From NCBI GenBank assembly GCA_963978905.1, contig OZ022258.1, forward strand, positions 43,322,591-43,386,590: a stretch of 64,000 bases of DNA, written 5' to 3'. Made by a program: the position numbers and the translations under genes. A model generated the notes under the pieces. It made no database searches. It was given only the letters and a program-made list of their open reading frames with translations, and was not told the origin of the DNA. Positions 44,562 through 56,009 of this stretch are shown here, in pieces (position 1 is the first letter of the stretch; the number at the start of each line of letters is the position of its first letter). The DNA comes from Trichostrongylus colubriformis. Its lineage: Eukaryota; Nematoda; Chromadorea; Rhabditida; Trichostrongylidae.

Positions 44562-47500
44562 CTAGTGGAGCGAACTAGCCAGCAATAGTTGAATTTCAAA
44601 TGGCGATAGTGCACTGAGAAAATTCGAGACGAGTAAATCATTTGAGGTATTAGGTACGAATCCACCATATAATAAAGATGAAAGTGGAAGAAATGAGGTG
44701 TTGGGAATGGCGGGTGGCAGGAATGGCATTAACAAATTACCACTGGTGCTCATCGGTGATTTTAATACTGGAATGTCGGGCATCGGAAGCAGAGGAATCT
44801 GAAAACTTTACGGATTAAAGCTCGAATAACTGTGAACCGTGAGATAATCAAAATAATTATATTTTTTTATGACATGGGTCAATCAGCAACTGACGTGGTG
44901 CAGCAGGAACCGAGGCGCCGTATGCCACACGATTCGCTGCTGATTACCCGCACCCCTGTTTCGTGTCAATTTTGCGACGCCGCGTTAGCCTCTACTCTGA
45001 ACCCACTGAAAAACCTGTCTTCAAGCATTGCAAGGAGTCCATAAAATCGCCGTGCTTCAAGCTTCTATAAATACGCGCGCCTTTTGCCTTGTATGGCCGC
45101 GTTCATACTTTGCGGTGCCGGCGGAGCGAATGACTGCTACTTTCTGCCGGCGCATAGTATGAACGCGGATATGGGTGGAGTCTTTGCTCCTCACAACTTA
45201 ATTACTTAGCCCCCTACTTACTTACCCTCGTGCATGAATTCTACTTATCATTAATACATACGTTTCTGGCCTAACAAAGGTCTTACATTACACATGTGTC
45301 CGAGTTTGTATATCTCTATGTATATGTATATCTCATGTATCTTGCACTTTCCCCTATATTTTTCATCTTCTATTTTATCTCCTGTCATATCAGGTGATTT
45401 CTTTATTCAGGTCCTAAAGAGAGATTCTACAAAGCTCTTCTGTTCGTTCTAGATTCTTAGTAACGGAACAATCAACCAGAGCGAAATGCTTCACAAGCTG
45501 CGTTTCGGATTGAAATTCTGCTACATAAGTAGAAGCTGAGCTTTGATTTGGATTTGTATTACGAGATTAGGGATTTTTTGTCGTGGTGCACCTGTTTAAA
45601 GGGACGCTTGCCAAGATGACTGACTTTTCGCTTTCCAATATTTCGCTTATGTAAATGAATCGTACCGCTTCTGTATTGCAAGCGAAGGAGACTGGCATAG
45701 CAGAGATGGGCAACGGACCAACAGCACTGTCACTTCCAGAACTGTACTCTTCTGATGAGCTGGATGAGCTGTAGTCGGAGGAATTCACCGAAACTGAAAC
45801 CTAAGATTTTTTACGACGACAGAACGAGGGTACATGTGCGCTGAGGTGACTACCGTACCTGTTTTCATTTCTTTGGTGTTCTTTATATGGCGATCTAATG
45901 CTCTTCTGGTATCAATAAGATCACATTGCTCACAACGGCAATTCGCATATTCACAGCTTCGCTTATGATCCTGAAACCAATCATTGTAAACTTTACTTCC
46001 GCTTCCGCATCTCAGCTTAGTCTTAGCCTTTATAAACAGGGGCTGGAACAACTTTCACACAGCGTTAGCGCTTCACCTTAGATGATGTGTCAACAGTTAA
46101 GAACAAAAGCGCTTCAAAGTTGTGCGCTTTGTCACTTTTGAGGATTTTGAGGATTGTCTTTAAAACAAGGATAAGGTACTATACTTCCTTGATAGCTCTG
46201 TTGGAAAAGTACTATAAAACCATGTTCTTATTTTGTGATCGCGATCACAGTTGAGCCATGCAGGCTTGCAATCGCAGAGTATGAACGAGGTCTCAAGCCA
46301 TAATTTGGTTGTGCAACCAGTTATTCACATTATGAGGTGGTAGCATACCTTCTTCCACATCAGTACACCGTGATTTTTGCACTTCTGACAAAAATAGCAT
46401 AGACTGATGTCATCGCGCTTCTCTGCCTCAAACACTCCATTTGACGGCACCACATCGGCTTCAGACGCGATCGTGGTTCGCTGGAATTACAAAGCTCCAG
46501 CCACTACTTGGGATGCTCCGGTTGAATCTTACGGTTTCTATATTTACCTGGAATCTCTTGTCCTGCTCTCGACGAAGGCGAATCTGGGTCGACATTATGG
46601 AGCGCCTTTTGCGGACGAGTTTGCACTGAGAAGGTTTACGTTGTTTTTCATGTTTTGAGAATGTGTGTGACTTCTTTATAGAAAGAAGTGTCACGACCAA
46701 GTCTTGTGTATCAGCTTCACCTTATCGCATTCGCAATTTTTGAACTGGCAAATGTGGCCACGTGTTTCGACCACCACGCCATGTTGCCGACACATACCAC
46801 AGTGTCGTTTCACATCTGCAGTAATATAATATTAATTAGTTTTTTAACATTTGCAAACTCTCGAGTATTTTTGCCCTATTTTGTGAAGTCAGATTTTATT
46901 CGAGCATATTTGCTTACTGTCTGACCAGATTACAAGCCTGAATAGCCTTCACTAACAGACAATACCAGCGATTGTTAAAACGACAGTGCGTCCTCAAAGG
47001 GGAGTCTTTCAACGGTCAGGTTAGGTGTGATGGTGTGATGGCTGCATGGAATGGCTACTTCCCATAGTGTTTGCCGTTTAAAAAGAAAAAAGTTTCATGG
47101 CGCTGATCAATCCCTTCTTGGGATGCGCCGCGCATTCTAGTTCCATTCAGAATCGTGATGGCTGGTGAATGTGATGTGGCCTATACAATGATTTGCGGTG
47201 GCCAGCCGATGTACAAGTCAGTGATTTTATCCTCCCATTCGAGCCTGGTGTCAATTTATAGACCTCGGAGGAATGAAAGGCTTGGTTGGACTGGGCGGAC
47301 GTTGGTGGGAATTTGATCCCCGCACCATGAGAGTGGGTGCCGCCACTTGTCACTACTTCACCTCCGCGCATTCATCATTTTGATGTTTATTTTCTAGATA
47401 AGAGCTTATCCCACGCCTACCCGGTCAGTCCCTTCCGGCTATTCGTCACCACGCCCTTGCCCCGACACGGTTAAAAGTAGTTCTTTGATTAAGGTATACT

Positions 47501-47591
47501 ATCACGTACCTCGTGGAATTCGTTTTCCATATCCGAAGAATCGATGGCATTCGCTCGATTTCCTTGAAGAACCATCGTCGCTTAAGCTCAT
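44562..47591 (-). CDS. Double DM-domain transcription factor (MAB-3/DMD-3 class), 7 exons, 287 aa
   Basis: Exons in transcript order: 47510-47591, 46721-46815, 46548-46625, 46349-46480, 45859-45970, 45666-45793, 44562-44798. Phases agree, giving 287 codons plus stop; C. elegans MAB-3 is about 290. The first DM zinc module is HCGMCRQHGVVVETRGH then ICQFKNCECDKC, with recognition helix KLVRKRRSIMSTQIRLRREQ. The second is CQKCKNHGVLMWKKDHKRSC then EYANCRCEQC, with helix DLIDTRRALDRHIK. The Cys/His pattern is that of DM (doublesex/mab-3) domains, sequence-specific minor-groove DNA binders in sex determination. A Ser-rich linker and a Pro/Leu-rich tail (LLMPFLPPAIPNTSF) follow. A strong acceptor (ttttttgcag) lies six bases before the ATG, suggesting trans-splicing. 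In the first domain only one residue separates the GH His from the next Cys, shorter than usual. Orthology to mab-3 or dmd-3 is unresolved. Confidence 0.9.
45095..45168. mobile_element. 74-bp palindromic MITE in the last intron of the DM gene
   Basis: GGCCGCGTTCATACTTTGCG at the left, ATAGTATGAACGCGG at the right, with GCCGGCGG ... CTGCCGGCGC inside. It shares ends with the TTA/TAA-flanked elements listed elsewhere. Confidence 0.7.
47087..47369 (-). mobile_element. SINE copy in intron 1 of the DM gene
   Basis: A minus-strand copy of the 7148-7443 SINE: box B-like GATCCCCGCACC, box A-like complement CACTACTTCACCTCC, and body blocks GGCCAGCCGATGTAC and ATTCTAGTTCCATTCAGAAT. It lies between DM-gene exons 1 and 2. 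Confidence 0.8.
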
Positions 47592-47597
47592 GTTTTT

Positions 47598-47612
47598 CTG
47601 CAAAAAAAACTT
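47598..47612 (-). promoter_or_regulatory. Probable spliced-leader acceptor of the DM gene
   Basis: On the minus strand AAGTTTTTTTTGCAG precedes AAAAAC and the ATG. It is a strong acceptor with no upstream coding exon found. Confidence 0.5.
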
Positions 47613-48030
47613 ATAATTTAGTTAAGGGCCAATAACTGGCGATCTGAGCTACGATATTGACAGCCCTAATGTGACAGGTGGATAATCGGAGAGATAGGAG
47701 TGTATTGGGGGCAGCTCTGAGTCTTCAGAAGTATCGAAGAAAAGGAAAAGCGGTGACAAGGTTCTGACCTACGTCCACCTAATCAGCCTTTGAAGGCTAC
47801 GTGGTCTACACTGCTATGCTCTGTAGCCTTGAGACAGTAATAAGTTATCACAATGATGGAAGGCAAGGAGTTTAGAAGGAAGGAGCGATGCCGAGAGCCA
47901 AGTCTGGAGCAACCGAACCAGTGAAGGGCTTCCCAGCAACTGAATGAATATCAGATCGAGAAAAGGGGCTGGAATTCTTGTGATTCCATTCAAATTAGTA
48001 GAAGTGCCAGCCAATTTCTATGATTGATAA

Positions 48031-48234
48031 TCGGGATTTGAGGCAGATTACATTATTGTGTTGAATAACATGTTGCGTAGCATTGGAAGCAGATATTTCA
48101 TCTGTATTGGAGAAATGTCTAATTCCTTTCCTCATCCTTTCCAATCGGAGGCAACGGGATTAACTGCCGAACGTGACCATATGCAATTTGTACAAGCAAC
48201 AGGCCATTCATACGTAGCTATGACGATCAGCTGA
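48031..48234 (+). pseudogene. Possible coding remnant or exon, unrecognised
   Basis: A 67-codon open stretch after TAA, containing FEADYIIVLNNMLRS and AERDHMQFVQATGHSYVAM before TGA. The peptide looks more protein-like than its surroundings. The same frame continues past the stop (RRIHEKVERDF, stop, KLQEALERTCC), as in a decayed gene. No clear acceptor or donor frames it, so it could be chance. Confidence 0.2.
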
Positions 48235-49088
48235 CAGAGAAGAATCCATGAAAAAGTGGAGCGAGATTTCTAGAAACTTCAGGAAGCATTAGAGAGAACG
48301 TGCTGTATTTGAAAAACTGAAAATTTTGTGAAAAGGCCTATAGTTTCCATATATAAAAATCTATATGAAATCTTTTTTCAATGGAATATTGTAAGGCTGA
48401 AGAACGTTTAACCTCAGATAACATTGCGTTTATGTACGAGGTTTGGGTAGTAATGAAGTGGGTTGAAACGACTAATTTCGAGCCCTCTAATTAGTGCTTG
48501 CGAACTGTAAAAGCTTGAAAGATCTCTTTTTGTATGACGGTGTCTGTCTCGTCATAAGCAAGCGCTGAAGAACGCATCCCAATGACATTCGCTCGTTTAC
48601 ACATATGGTTGCCATGATATCGTCTCCTACTGCACTTTCAACCATTTGATCCTTTTCGTTGGATAATTGTCAATAGTTCTTCCGAATAGGCTACTTCATG
48701 CATCATATCCTACACTTTGTGTGGCCAAAATAAATGTGACTGCCGTTCGGCAGGAAGAAAGTAGAGTATACCATGGGTTAGAGGTTGCACTTTCCATTTT
48801 ACATCTCAGTATGATATAGATTTGGCGTAAATCGTAAGCTTGGTTATTGTACTCTAATTCCAGATCAACCTTGTATGCGTAATAGACTCAATGACAGTTC
48901 TTGGGAGGTTCCGATGTGACAAAGCACGAAATTGACCCGAATGAAAATTGGCAATATGTGTGGGATCTTTGTAATCTCCATATGAAGTCATAAGAATTGT
49001 CATGAAAGTGACAACGGTGAGCTTAGAATCGAATGCTAACCCTCCTCCAGTTCAATAGTCCACCTATTTGCACGAAAATGGTACATAC
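48235..49088. other. Non-coding stretch, nothing recognised
   Basis: No supported exon, RNA gene or bounded repeat. Confidence 0.3.
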
Positions 49089-49231
49089 AGTCCATTTCGA
49101 AGATCCTGACAGGGCGTGGCCTACGGACTTGGGTGAGTGACGAGGATGAGAGTACGTGGCAAGAGTAAGAGTGTGTGGCGGGGAGAGTTTGATATACGTT
49201 CATACAAGTCCGTAGACCACGCCCTGTCAGG
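49089..49231. mobile_element. MITE with AGTCCATTTCGA ends, second copy
   Basis: Left AGTCCATTTCGA...CTGACAGGGCGTGGCC and right GACCACGCCCTGTCAG, with the GAGAGTACGTGGC interior shared with 19,763-19,934. An isolated end (CTGACAGGGTGTGGCTTACG) lies near 49,865. Confidence 0.75.
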
Positions 49232-50525
49232 CTGGCGAAGAGGTAGGTCTGCCAACAAAAATTGGTCAAATTGGCCGTTAATTAACACACTACATATGTT
49301 TCACTCAGGGAAAATCAACCAATTATGTGTTCCGTACTTGGCCACGACCTCTTCTGCAATTCCGATATTTGGTTGATCAAGACAATTTTTGCCGATTAAA
49401 CCAACCACTTCGTCAGTCTGAAAATCGGTACCATTATGAGGCACACAGAAAGTGAACATGTCATTTTGTAGAGCAAAAAGTCTCTTTCGAACGATAATGA
49501 CATGCTACAAAAACTAGTAATTCTGTAAGAAAAATTTTCAAAAAAAAAACAACACCACTCATGGAATGACGCTGTGCAACAATCAGAGTGGTGCATATCT
49601 CTTATGTAAAGAAATTCCCAAGAATGGTAATAATCTTTGATGTTTTATTATTATAGAAGTCGCCTCAGGCAGAACATCGCAGCTTATGGGTTTTTTTTTC
49701 GAGCAAGTTTTTCGTTTTCGACACTATGCCGAAATTATCAGATTGGTTGGATTTCTTGAATCCTTGCTTAGGATCAATTGTTGACTTTTAATTTCCGCTG
49801 GAACATATCTTATCAGTGCCTGCAATTGATAATCAAATTAGTTATAATCCATTTAGGAGCGCCTGACAGGGTGTGGCTTACGGACTTGTATTAACGTTCT
49901 AACATACTAACCCATTCTAACATTCCATTCCAACATACTTTAAAACTGAACATCAATCTTTGTAGAGAAGGGAAATTTCTTCCAAACGAAATGCATGCTG
50001 CAAAATTTTGTAATTGCATGGGAGAAAATATGTTTGAAAAAAAGAACGCTACCTATGGAATGACCTAATATGTGAAAGTATCTATTTTTTCTGGGCACAT
50101 GTAGTTTCCTCACCTACATCTGTCAGTGCTACTGGCTTTGCCAAAACGGTCGATAACGATGACAAAGGATTGTCAATCATTGAGAGTGTTACATATTAGC
50201 GCCAATAGAACTAGCCTTCTCCCGGAGGAAGTAGATAAGCTCCTGTGAAAGCCGTGAAGGGTTTAGTGAATCGTAGAAATGCCATCAACATGTGGTGGTA
50301 GGATTGTGGCTTAGATATGGAGTGGTAGCTTAAATTTCGATTCTCACTTACAGTACCTTGGCTGGGATTAGCGAATGATAGAATTATTTCTTTTTTTTGT
50401 ATAATACCAGGTCCCCTATCAGGTACACTTGAAGTTTTCTGAGTTTGCTTTCTTCCTTGAGTTTAATTTTACTAAAGCAGTAAGTTGCGTGCAAGCTTGC
50501 TCTTGCCTCGGTGACGCTCGTTTAC
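49232..50525. other. Non-coding stretch with two related repeat fragments
   Basis: Segments near 49,460-49,570 and 49,960-50,070 resemble each other (TTTGTAGAG..., ...ATGGAATGAC), and the first recalls the GTAGAGCAAAAAG hairpins of the 41.5-kb palindrome. No supported gene. Confidence 0.4.
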
Positions 50526-50669
50526 CTTGGCTATATTTCTTGTCAACAGCGTGAACGTAATCTCGGCTTGAGTCTCGGGCGAAAATAGCGAATCCAAGAA
50601 GGTTATCTCCTCAATGACGCATTTGGATGATGTCAATAGCTCTTTATATGCCATAGCGTGAAACACCAT
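50526..50669 (-). CDS. Possible 48-codon exon, unrecognised
   Basis: An open frame from ATG (MVFHAMAYKELLTSSK...) to a good donor (GCCAAG|gtaaac), phase 0, with helical-looking composition (FLDSLFSPETQAEITFTLLT). An acceptor-like gaacatgacag lies just upstream. I found no convincing next exon downstream, so it may be one exon of a gene or a chance frame. Confidence 0.3.
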
Positions 50670-50897
50670 TTTACACTGTCATGTTCACTATACCGCCTAA
50701 TTTAGCGCTGTCCTTCGGTTGCTCGGTCAGTTTCGCGTAAAGGCTCGTACTTAAAACTTATTCATAAGACCCTAGCCCCTGCATGCATGTTTATTAAGTG
50801 CAGGGACAAAAAAGAAGTTAAGTAGGGACTGAGAATGTAATGCGCACTGGGCCCGTCTGTTCTAAACTCTATGAGTGATTTGGTCAGTTTTGTGTAA

Positions 50898-51071
50898 AGC
50901 CGCGGTCATACTCACTGCCGACAGGGCGTGGTTGCGTTCACAGGCAGCGAAGGAGAGTAGCACGGGGTAGGTGCAGAGATGACGCAGACAACGAGGCAGG
51001 GTGACATATGCGGAGACGCAGAGATACGCAGCCACGCCCTGCCGCCGGCACCGCAAAGTATGACCGAGGCC
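50898..51071. mobile_element. PIF/Harbinger-like MITE, TAA duplication
   Basis: AGCCGCGGTCATACTCACTG at the left and GCAAAGTATGACCGAGGCC at the right, flanked by TAA at 50,895-50,897 and 51,072-51,074. Internal GACAGGGCGTGG and CCACGCCCTG are inverted. Confidence 0.75.
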
Positions 51072-51547
51072 TAACCCTTCGAGCCTGCAACTCCTCCGGA
51101 AGCCCACAAATCTTTAACAGCAGGATACTTTTACGAGGTCAATTTACAATAATGTAGAGGGATGAAAGTTATTACTTGTGAATTGAAAGCCATTCTGAAA
51201 GACAGGTAGGTGGTGAAGATTTCATCTAACAACCTTCGCGAACGAGAGGAAAGCAAAATGAAAGTGCTTTATGTGTATGTGTTGGAGGAGCAATATGGAA
51301 TGGAAAAGCGTTGGATATTTAGTAGAGGCAGGGTTCTCGTGCAGTTCGATGCCCAGTCCCTAGTTCACTTCGTTTTTGTTCCTGCAGTTAATAAACAAGA
51401 ATGCAACCGCTGTTGTTCTGTGGATAAGTTATGGGTAGGAGTTTTCACACAGAACTGACCTAGCAACCCAAATAAGGACAGCGCTTAATCAGGATGAAGA
51501 GTGAACAAAAATGGCTTTTCAAGAAAGACTATAAAAGCCATTGACAG

Positions 51548-51764
51548 CGAATATTGTCCGAATGCGTCATTGAGGCTATCACCTCCTGAGGAAAGCTACA
51601 CTCGCCCGAGACGTAAGTCAGGATTACTCTCACCCTCTGGAGCAAGAAAGATTGGAGTGGTAAAGGGGGGTTATCGAGAAAAGCTCTTCCGGCGACTCAC
51701 TGCTCCAGTAAAAATAAAAGGCGAGAAAGAAAAGCAAGCTAAAGGGACTTCAAAAGCAAACTGA
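51548..51764 (+). CDS. Possible terminal exon, basic unrecognised protein
   Basis: After an acceptor-like ccattgacag the frame (phase 2) reads EYCPNASLRLSPPEESYTRP and continues with basic Ser/Pro-rich sequence to KGTSKAN and TGA. The composition is typical of real coding sequence, but no upstream exon or poly(A) signal was identified. It is similar in flavour to, though not demonstrably part of, the Ser/Arg-rich gene at the start of the window. Confidence 0.3.
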
Positions 51765-52969
51765 TACGAGACCATCCTTGAAAATCCCGGATTTCTTATC
51801 CATTTCTTGATCGTTATGTTAGTAATTTACTTAGAAGTTCAAAAATTATATACTAGTAATATACGAGACTACCAACACAAATGTCAGTTGCCCCGTGGAA
51901 ATGAAATTAATCTTGCGAACTTTTTTTTCGAAGCTCAGACCCTATAATCGACATATCGGAAGGGGCTGTGTGGTGATGAGTGGCCAGAGCACCTTCCGCC
52001 AGCACGGTCGTAGGATTAAGTCCCGTACCAGAGCGCACCCAGTCGAGTGGGCCTTGCATTCTGCCAGGCCACTAACTTCGTAGAGCACTCAATCGGGCTA
52101 GAAGGACGGAAAGTCTTCTATAAGCGCACCCCAACAAGCTGCCTGTATGTACAGGAGATGCTGAAAGTGAGCAGAAATCACGGTGCAGCATGAAATTCTA
52201 CCTTAATCTGGATGCTTCCTTCTTATTTGAAACTTTAAGCAGATATGACTTTTCTCGTCAATGCAGCTATGAATTATGAATGACGGGACTAAGAAGGAGG
52301 AATAGGAGTTAAGAAGGACTAAGAAGAGGACAAGAGCCCTTTGAATGATGTTGGACTTGAAGGGAGCACGGCATGGGAAGATGAGCTGCTGATAGCTGGT
52401 AACGGTGGATGGAAGTGGTCCTAGGTGACATCGAGCAAAAGTTGAAAACTTTGCTAAAAGGGGTGTTCAAAGTGGAAGCGGGCACCAGTGACCGCACTTG
52501 TATGACACATCTTTCTTTCGACGGGACAATGTGAATGCTAAACAGCCAGGTAGCTATGAGTATTTACAGACTGTCAAATGATGATGCTTGTCGGTGCTCC
52601 ACCAATTTATATTCATTTTATTATCCGTGCAGAATCCTCGGATTGACTGAGCTAGATCTGCTGCTCGCTAGGAGTATCTACGTCAATCTCTGGTTATCCA
52701 TTATGGCGCTCGGTGAAAATACCCTTCTAGAGGTGTCTCCGCCTTCGAAATCCTGCTTTCCTCGCAACATCATGGATACAGTGCGTTAGAGCCTGAGGCA
52801 ATGCTGTTAAAAGCATACCGATCTCTGATTCATCAGTAAAGTAGCAGGTAAAATTATGTGAAAGTGGTCATCATTTCATTTCGTTGAGTGAAGGCCGTCA
52901 TGCAATTATAGATGATCAACATGTACCACCCACTAACCATCTATGATCTATTACATAATTCTTTTATTG
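51765..52969. other. Non-coding stretch with a SINE-like fragment
   Basis: At about 51,965-52,060 a weak relative of the SINE head is seen (GTGGTGATGAGTGGCC ... GGATTAAGTCCCGTACCAGA). The plus-strand frame at 52,535-52,789 lacks splice support. Confidence 0.3.
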
Positions 52970-53172
52970 GATGGAGGTGATGTAGTGACAACTGGGGCGC
53001 ACTCCATTCTCATGGTGGAAGGATTAAGCCCCGTACCAGACTTGTCCGGGAGAAAAAGCACTGGATTGTGCTTCAGCAGGCCCCCTCAAGTTATAATACA
53101 GGCCAAGATGCATTCATCTGCCACCACAATCCTCTAAGGAAATAATGTGCGGTGTAAGATTAGAACCAAAAA
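52970..53172 (+). mobile_element. Degenerate SINE copy
   Basis: GGAGGTGATGTAGTGAC, ACTCCATTCTCATGGTG and AAAAGCACTG match the SINE at 7148. The middle is shortened and the tail ends in CAAAAACTTAATAAGG. Confidence 0.7.
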
Positions 53173-53720
53173 CTTAATAAGGTGATTGTTCATCATGTAA
53201 TTCCTTCAATATCACTCCTGAGCTGTCCAGGGAACCTCGTCTGAACGACAGAAGGCATGTGGACTTATCAGTGACTTCCATTACATGCCGTAAGGGTAAA
53301 AAATTGAAAGCTCTCAAAAATTCATTCTCTCTCAGTTAAAAAATCACCGGGTTGTCTTAGGCACAAAATCAAGAGCGAACACGACGTGTGACGTCATTCT
53401 TTAGTTAGAAAATAATTTTTATATCAAAAAATGCGTGCGTCAGGCTTGGATAGTTCTCAGCAACGAAGAAACTTTAGCACAACAACCTAACAATACGAGG
53501 CAAAGTCGTACTTTGTTGGATAACCACGCGAGTCAATGACAGTTTTGGACCCTTACGCACTGAGACCATGAGAGCATAAATTGTGAGCCGAAAATTTAAA
53601 GCCCGTTTTTAGACAGGATATCATAGTTTTCGAGCAATTCTTCACAGGAATAAGTCGTGTGCGATGCTCCAGGTCTTCCGAAAGAACCTCAACCGTATTG
53701 GTGAGCGGATTTGGGCTTAG

Positions 53721-53984
53721 TCACATTATGATGATTATACTCCGTGACAACGAGACGAAACGCACGCTCGAATCATTGTCGCCCTGAGAGCACCATTCGT
53801 CTGGCATTCTTTGGCCAGTAAATAGGAATACGGTGCTCTTAACGATTGAAGGTAGCAGAGTCCATGTGCCTCGGATACGAAAAAGTGGGCCAACACCCAT
53901 GCTGTCAGTACTTCGGCCTATAGAAAGACCCAAAAACTCGTCACTTGCCTGAGGATTTGACTGATGAGGCGCGCGAGTCGACAT
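53721..53984 (-). CDS. Possible 87-aa open frame, unrecognised
   Basis: An ATG-initiated minus-strand frame (STRAPHQSNPQASDEFLG ... FLFTGQRMPDEWC ... SVRFVSLSRS) ending in TGA. It is not low-complexity and is compositionally protein-like, but it has no splice context, homology or poly(A) signal that I can point to. Confidence 0.25.
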   Translation of the reverse strand: MSTRAPHQSNPQASDEFLGLSIGRSTDSMGVGPLFRIRGTWTLLPSIVKSTVFLFTGQRMPDEWCSQGDNDSSVRFVSLSRSIIIIM

Positions 53985-56009
53985 TTGAACTTCTTATAAT
54001 TATTATGGATGTGTCGTCTCGGCGTCGACTTATCCGGTCGCCCCGAGCAATGGACAATCATCACGCCTTTACACTGGTGAAGCTTAAAACCTTGATTTTC
54101 GTTCTTCTACCGATATTAAACTCCTGTGCAAAGAGGTTCATCGATGTTTCAGATTGAATGGAGATAATCGTCATCTGCACAGCTAGGGCTACTTGACTAG
54201 ATCCGATCAGAAAACCACGTAATATGGGGTAGCGGAATCGCAATCGTCCTCGGCAAGTCGTACTGATGACGCCACGAGTGCGACGCCGCGAAGCGGAATT
54301 TCGACATAAGCGCACACACTACGTGCGGGAAGATATTCAGATCATAGAGTGTCCATATACTTTTGATGCGATATGTTTTGAGTTTACCACATAGGGTAGA
54401 TGAAATTATTACTTCTCGCCGAGTAATGTCACCCACTGTTTCCTACTCAACTTCATACCTACCTTGATAATTTAAAGGCACCATTAGGAGTGAGGGAAAA
54501 CTGAGATCTGGAAGTACATGTTCTCTGAAACGAACCTTCTACTTCAGAAGGGGTCATATGTGGTGAAAATCGTATAAAAAACGCGACTTGGGGTCTTATG
54601 GCGGCCCCGCAGGTCGTCATGCCGTTATGCCGTTATGCGCCCGGGGGGGGGTCGACGTGGAGAGGCGGGACAACAATCGCGGCCGGCTGGTTGAGACTCT
54701 GGCCTGTCTTCAGTCCACTCCGACCAGAGACGCAGAGGACGAGAGCGAGAAGGGGGAATTTCGGGTTCGTATTTCTTGGTTTTTTCGCCGTTTTATGTCT
54801 TTCTTTTTCTACTGTTATATTACTGAGCACCTCTATTTTCGTAATCCCCCAGTTTGCCAAAATTGCCCCTAACGGTGTCTTTAGGACTATTATTAGCGTA
54901 GGATTGGAAGTCAGAATGATTTCAATCATTTCATTGCTACTATATTTTGCACATCGGGTCTCAATTGATCGCAGTGTCGTCACATGCCCATTTCCTTGTG
55001 TGTGCGTAAGGACCATGGAACAGAGTCACCGCGTCACCCGAATAGTGTCGCAACGCGCGCCTGGCGTCTTGCTGTTCCCGTTGTGAAGCGGACACGTGTA
55101 GGAGCGTGGTCGCCCCTTCTCGCTTGACCTGAACAATTTGGACAGTCCTGATGCACATCTGCTTTTATGTCTTGGATTCCCATTGACTGGTCAGACCTGG
55201 AAGCAGTAGGCAGGATAAGATTGTTTACTGTAATAGGCGAGCACAGTAGCTATCAAAGGGTTGAACAATGAGAACGTACTGTATTACAGAAACTGAGAGG
55301 TCTTCGTTGCCCCACAATCCCAATTGTGCTTCTGCTTTGCTGACTCTCATAGCTGCCCTAGCCAAGAACTCCCTATGGGTTCGCCATCGAAGGCACTTAC
55401 GTACTGAGAGAAGGGATTTCCAATTGGCGCGTCATCAGCGAGCAGGATTGTGTCATCCTAATCATAGATCCGATTTTGCATCATGATGCCCGATAATACC
55501 GTGCATTAATGCTGAAGAAGGAATCATTTGTGCTATAAAAAGGCTTCACGCAAAAACTTTTTATGGGCTTTTTCAGGAGCACATTCAATAACAGATTTGC
55601 TGACATAAAATTGTGCTAATTAATCAAAATAAATCAAATGTTTACAGGAGGGGCTCTGCGGAATTATTCCTGCCTGGCCGCGTTATCGCATGTGAAAGGA
55701 TATTTCCGGGGAAATAAAAGTGAATAACTCTTCCAGTTCTAAGGAGAACCCAAACGGATGCGACTGGGTATAGTTACTGCATGCTTTCATGTTCCTTGAA
55801 ACTCAACGTTATACTCCATATACCTCACCAAAATGCAAAGAGAATTTTTTTAGTAGCATGCATGAAAACACAAAGTAATAAACATGAAAACACAAAACAG
55901 TGAAATTTCTCAGTTCGAGCCTCAGTACTTTCACTACAGTCCTCGTTGTGAACTATACAGATGATCCATTACCAGCTGGCTGAAGCACACTACTACTGTT
56001 TGCCTAATA
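53985..56009. other. Intergenic with fragments of dispersed repeats
   Basis: Near 54,250-54,320 lies the GCGAGTGCGACGCCG repeat seen at 5050 and 10,335. From 54,471 a TTTAAAGGCACCATTAGGAG end of the 31,211-type MITE and its T-rich half (to about 54,890) account for the long plus-strand frames there. No gene supported. Confidence 0.4.

Noticed and set aside
45567..45665. Extension of DM-gene exon 6 to a stop codon at 45,567
   Set aside because: The phase-0 donor at 45,665 joins the strong terminal exon 44,562-44,798, giving a length close to MAB-3, so the extension is better read as intron.
46407..46658. Plus-strand frame of 83 codons
   Set aside because: Antisense shadow of DM-gene exons 3 and 4.
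54598..55086. Plus-strand frame of 162 codons with hydrophobic segment
   Set aside because: Its T-rich middle is the dispersed MITE half also found at 31,620-31,740 and 63,700-63,830; the hydrophobic peptide is a by-product of that repeat.
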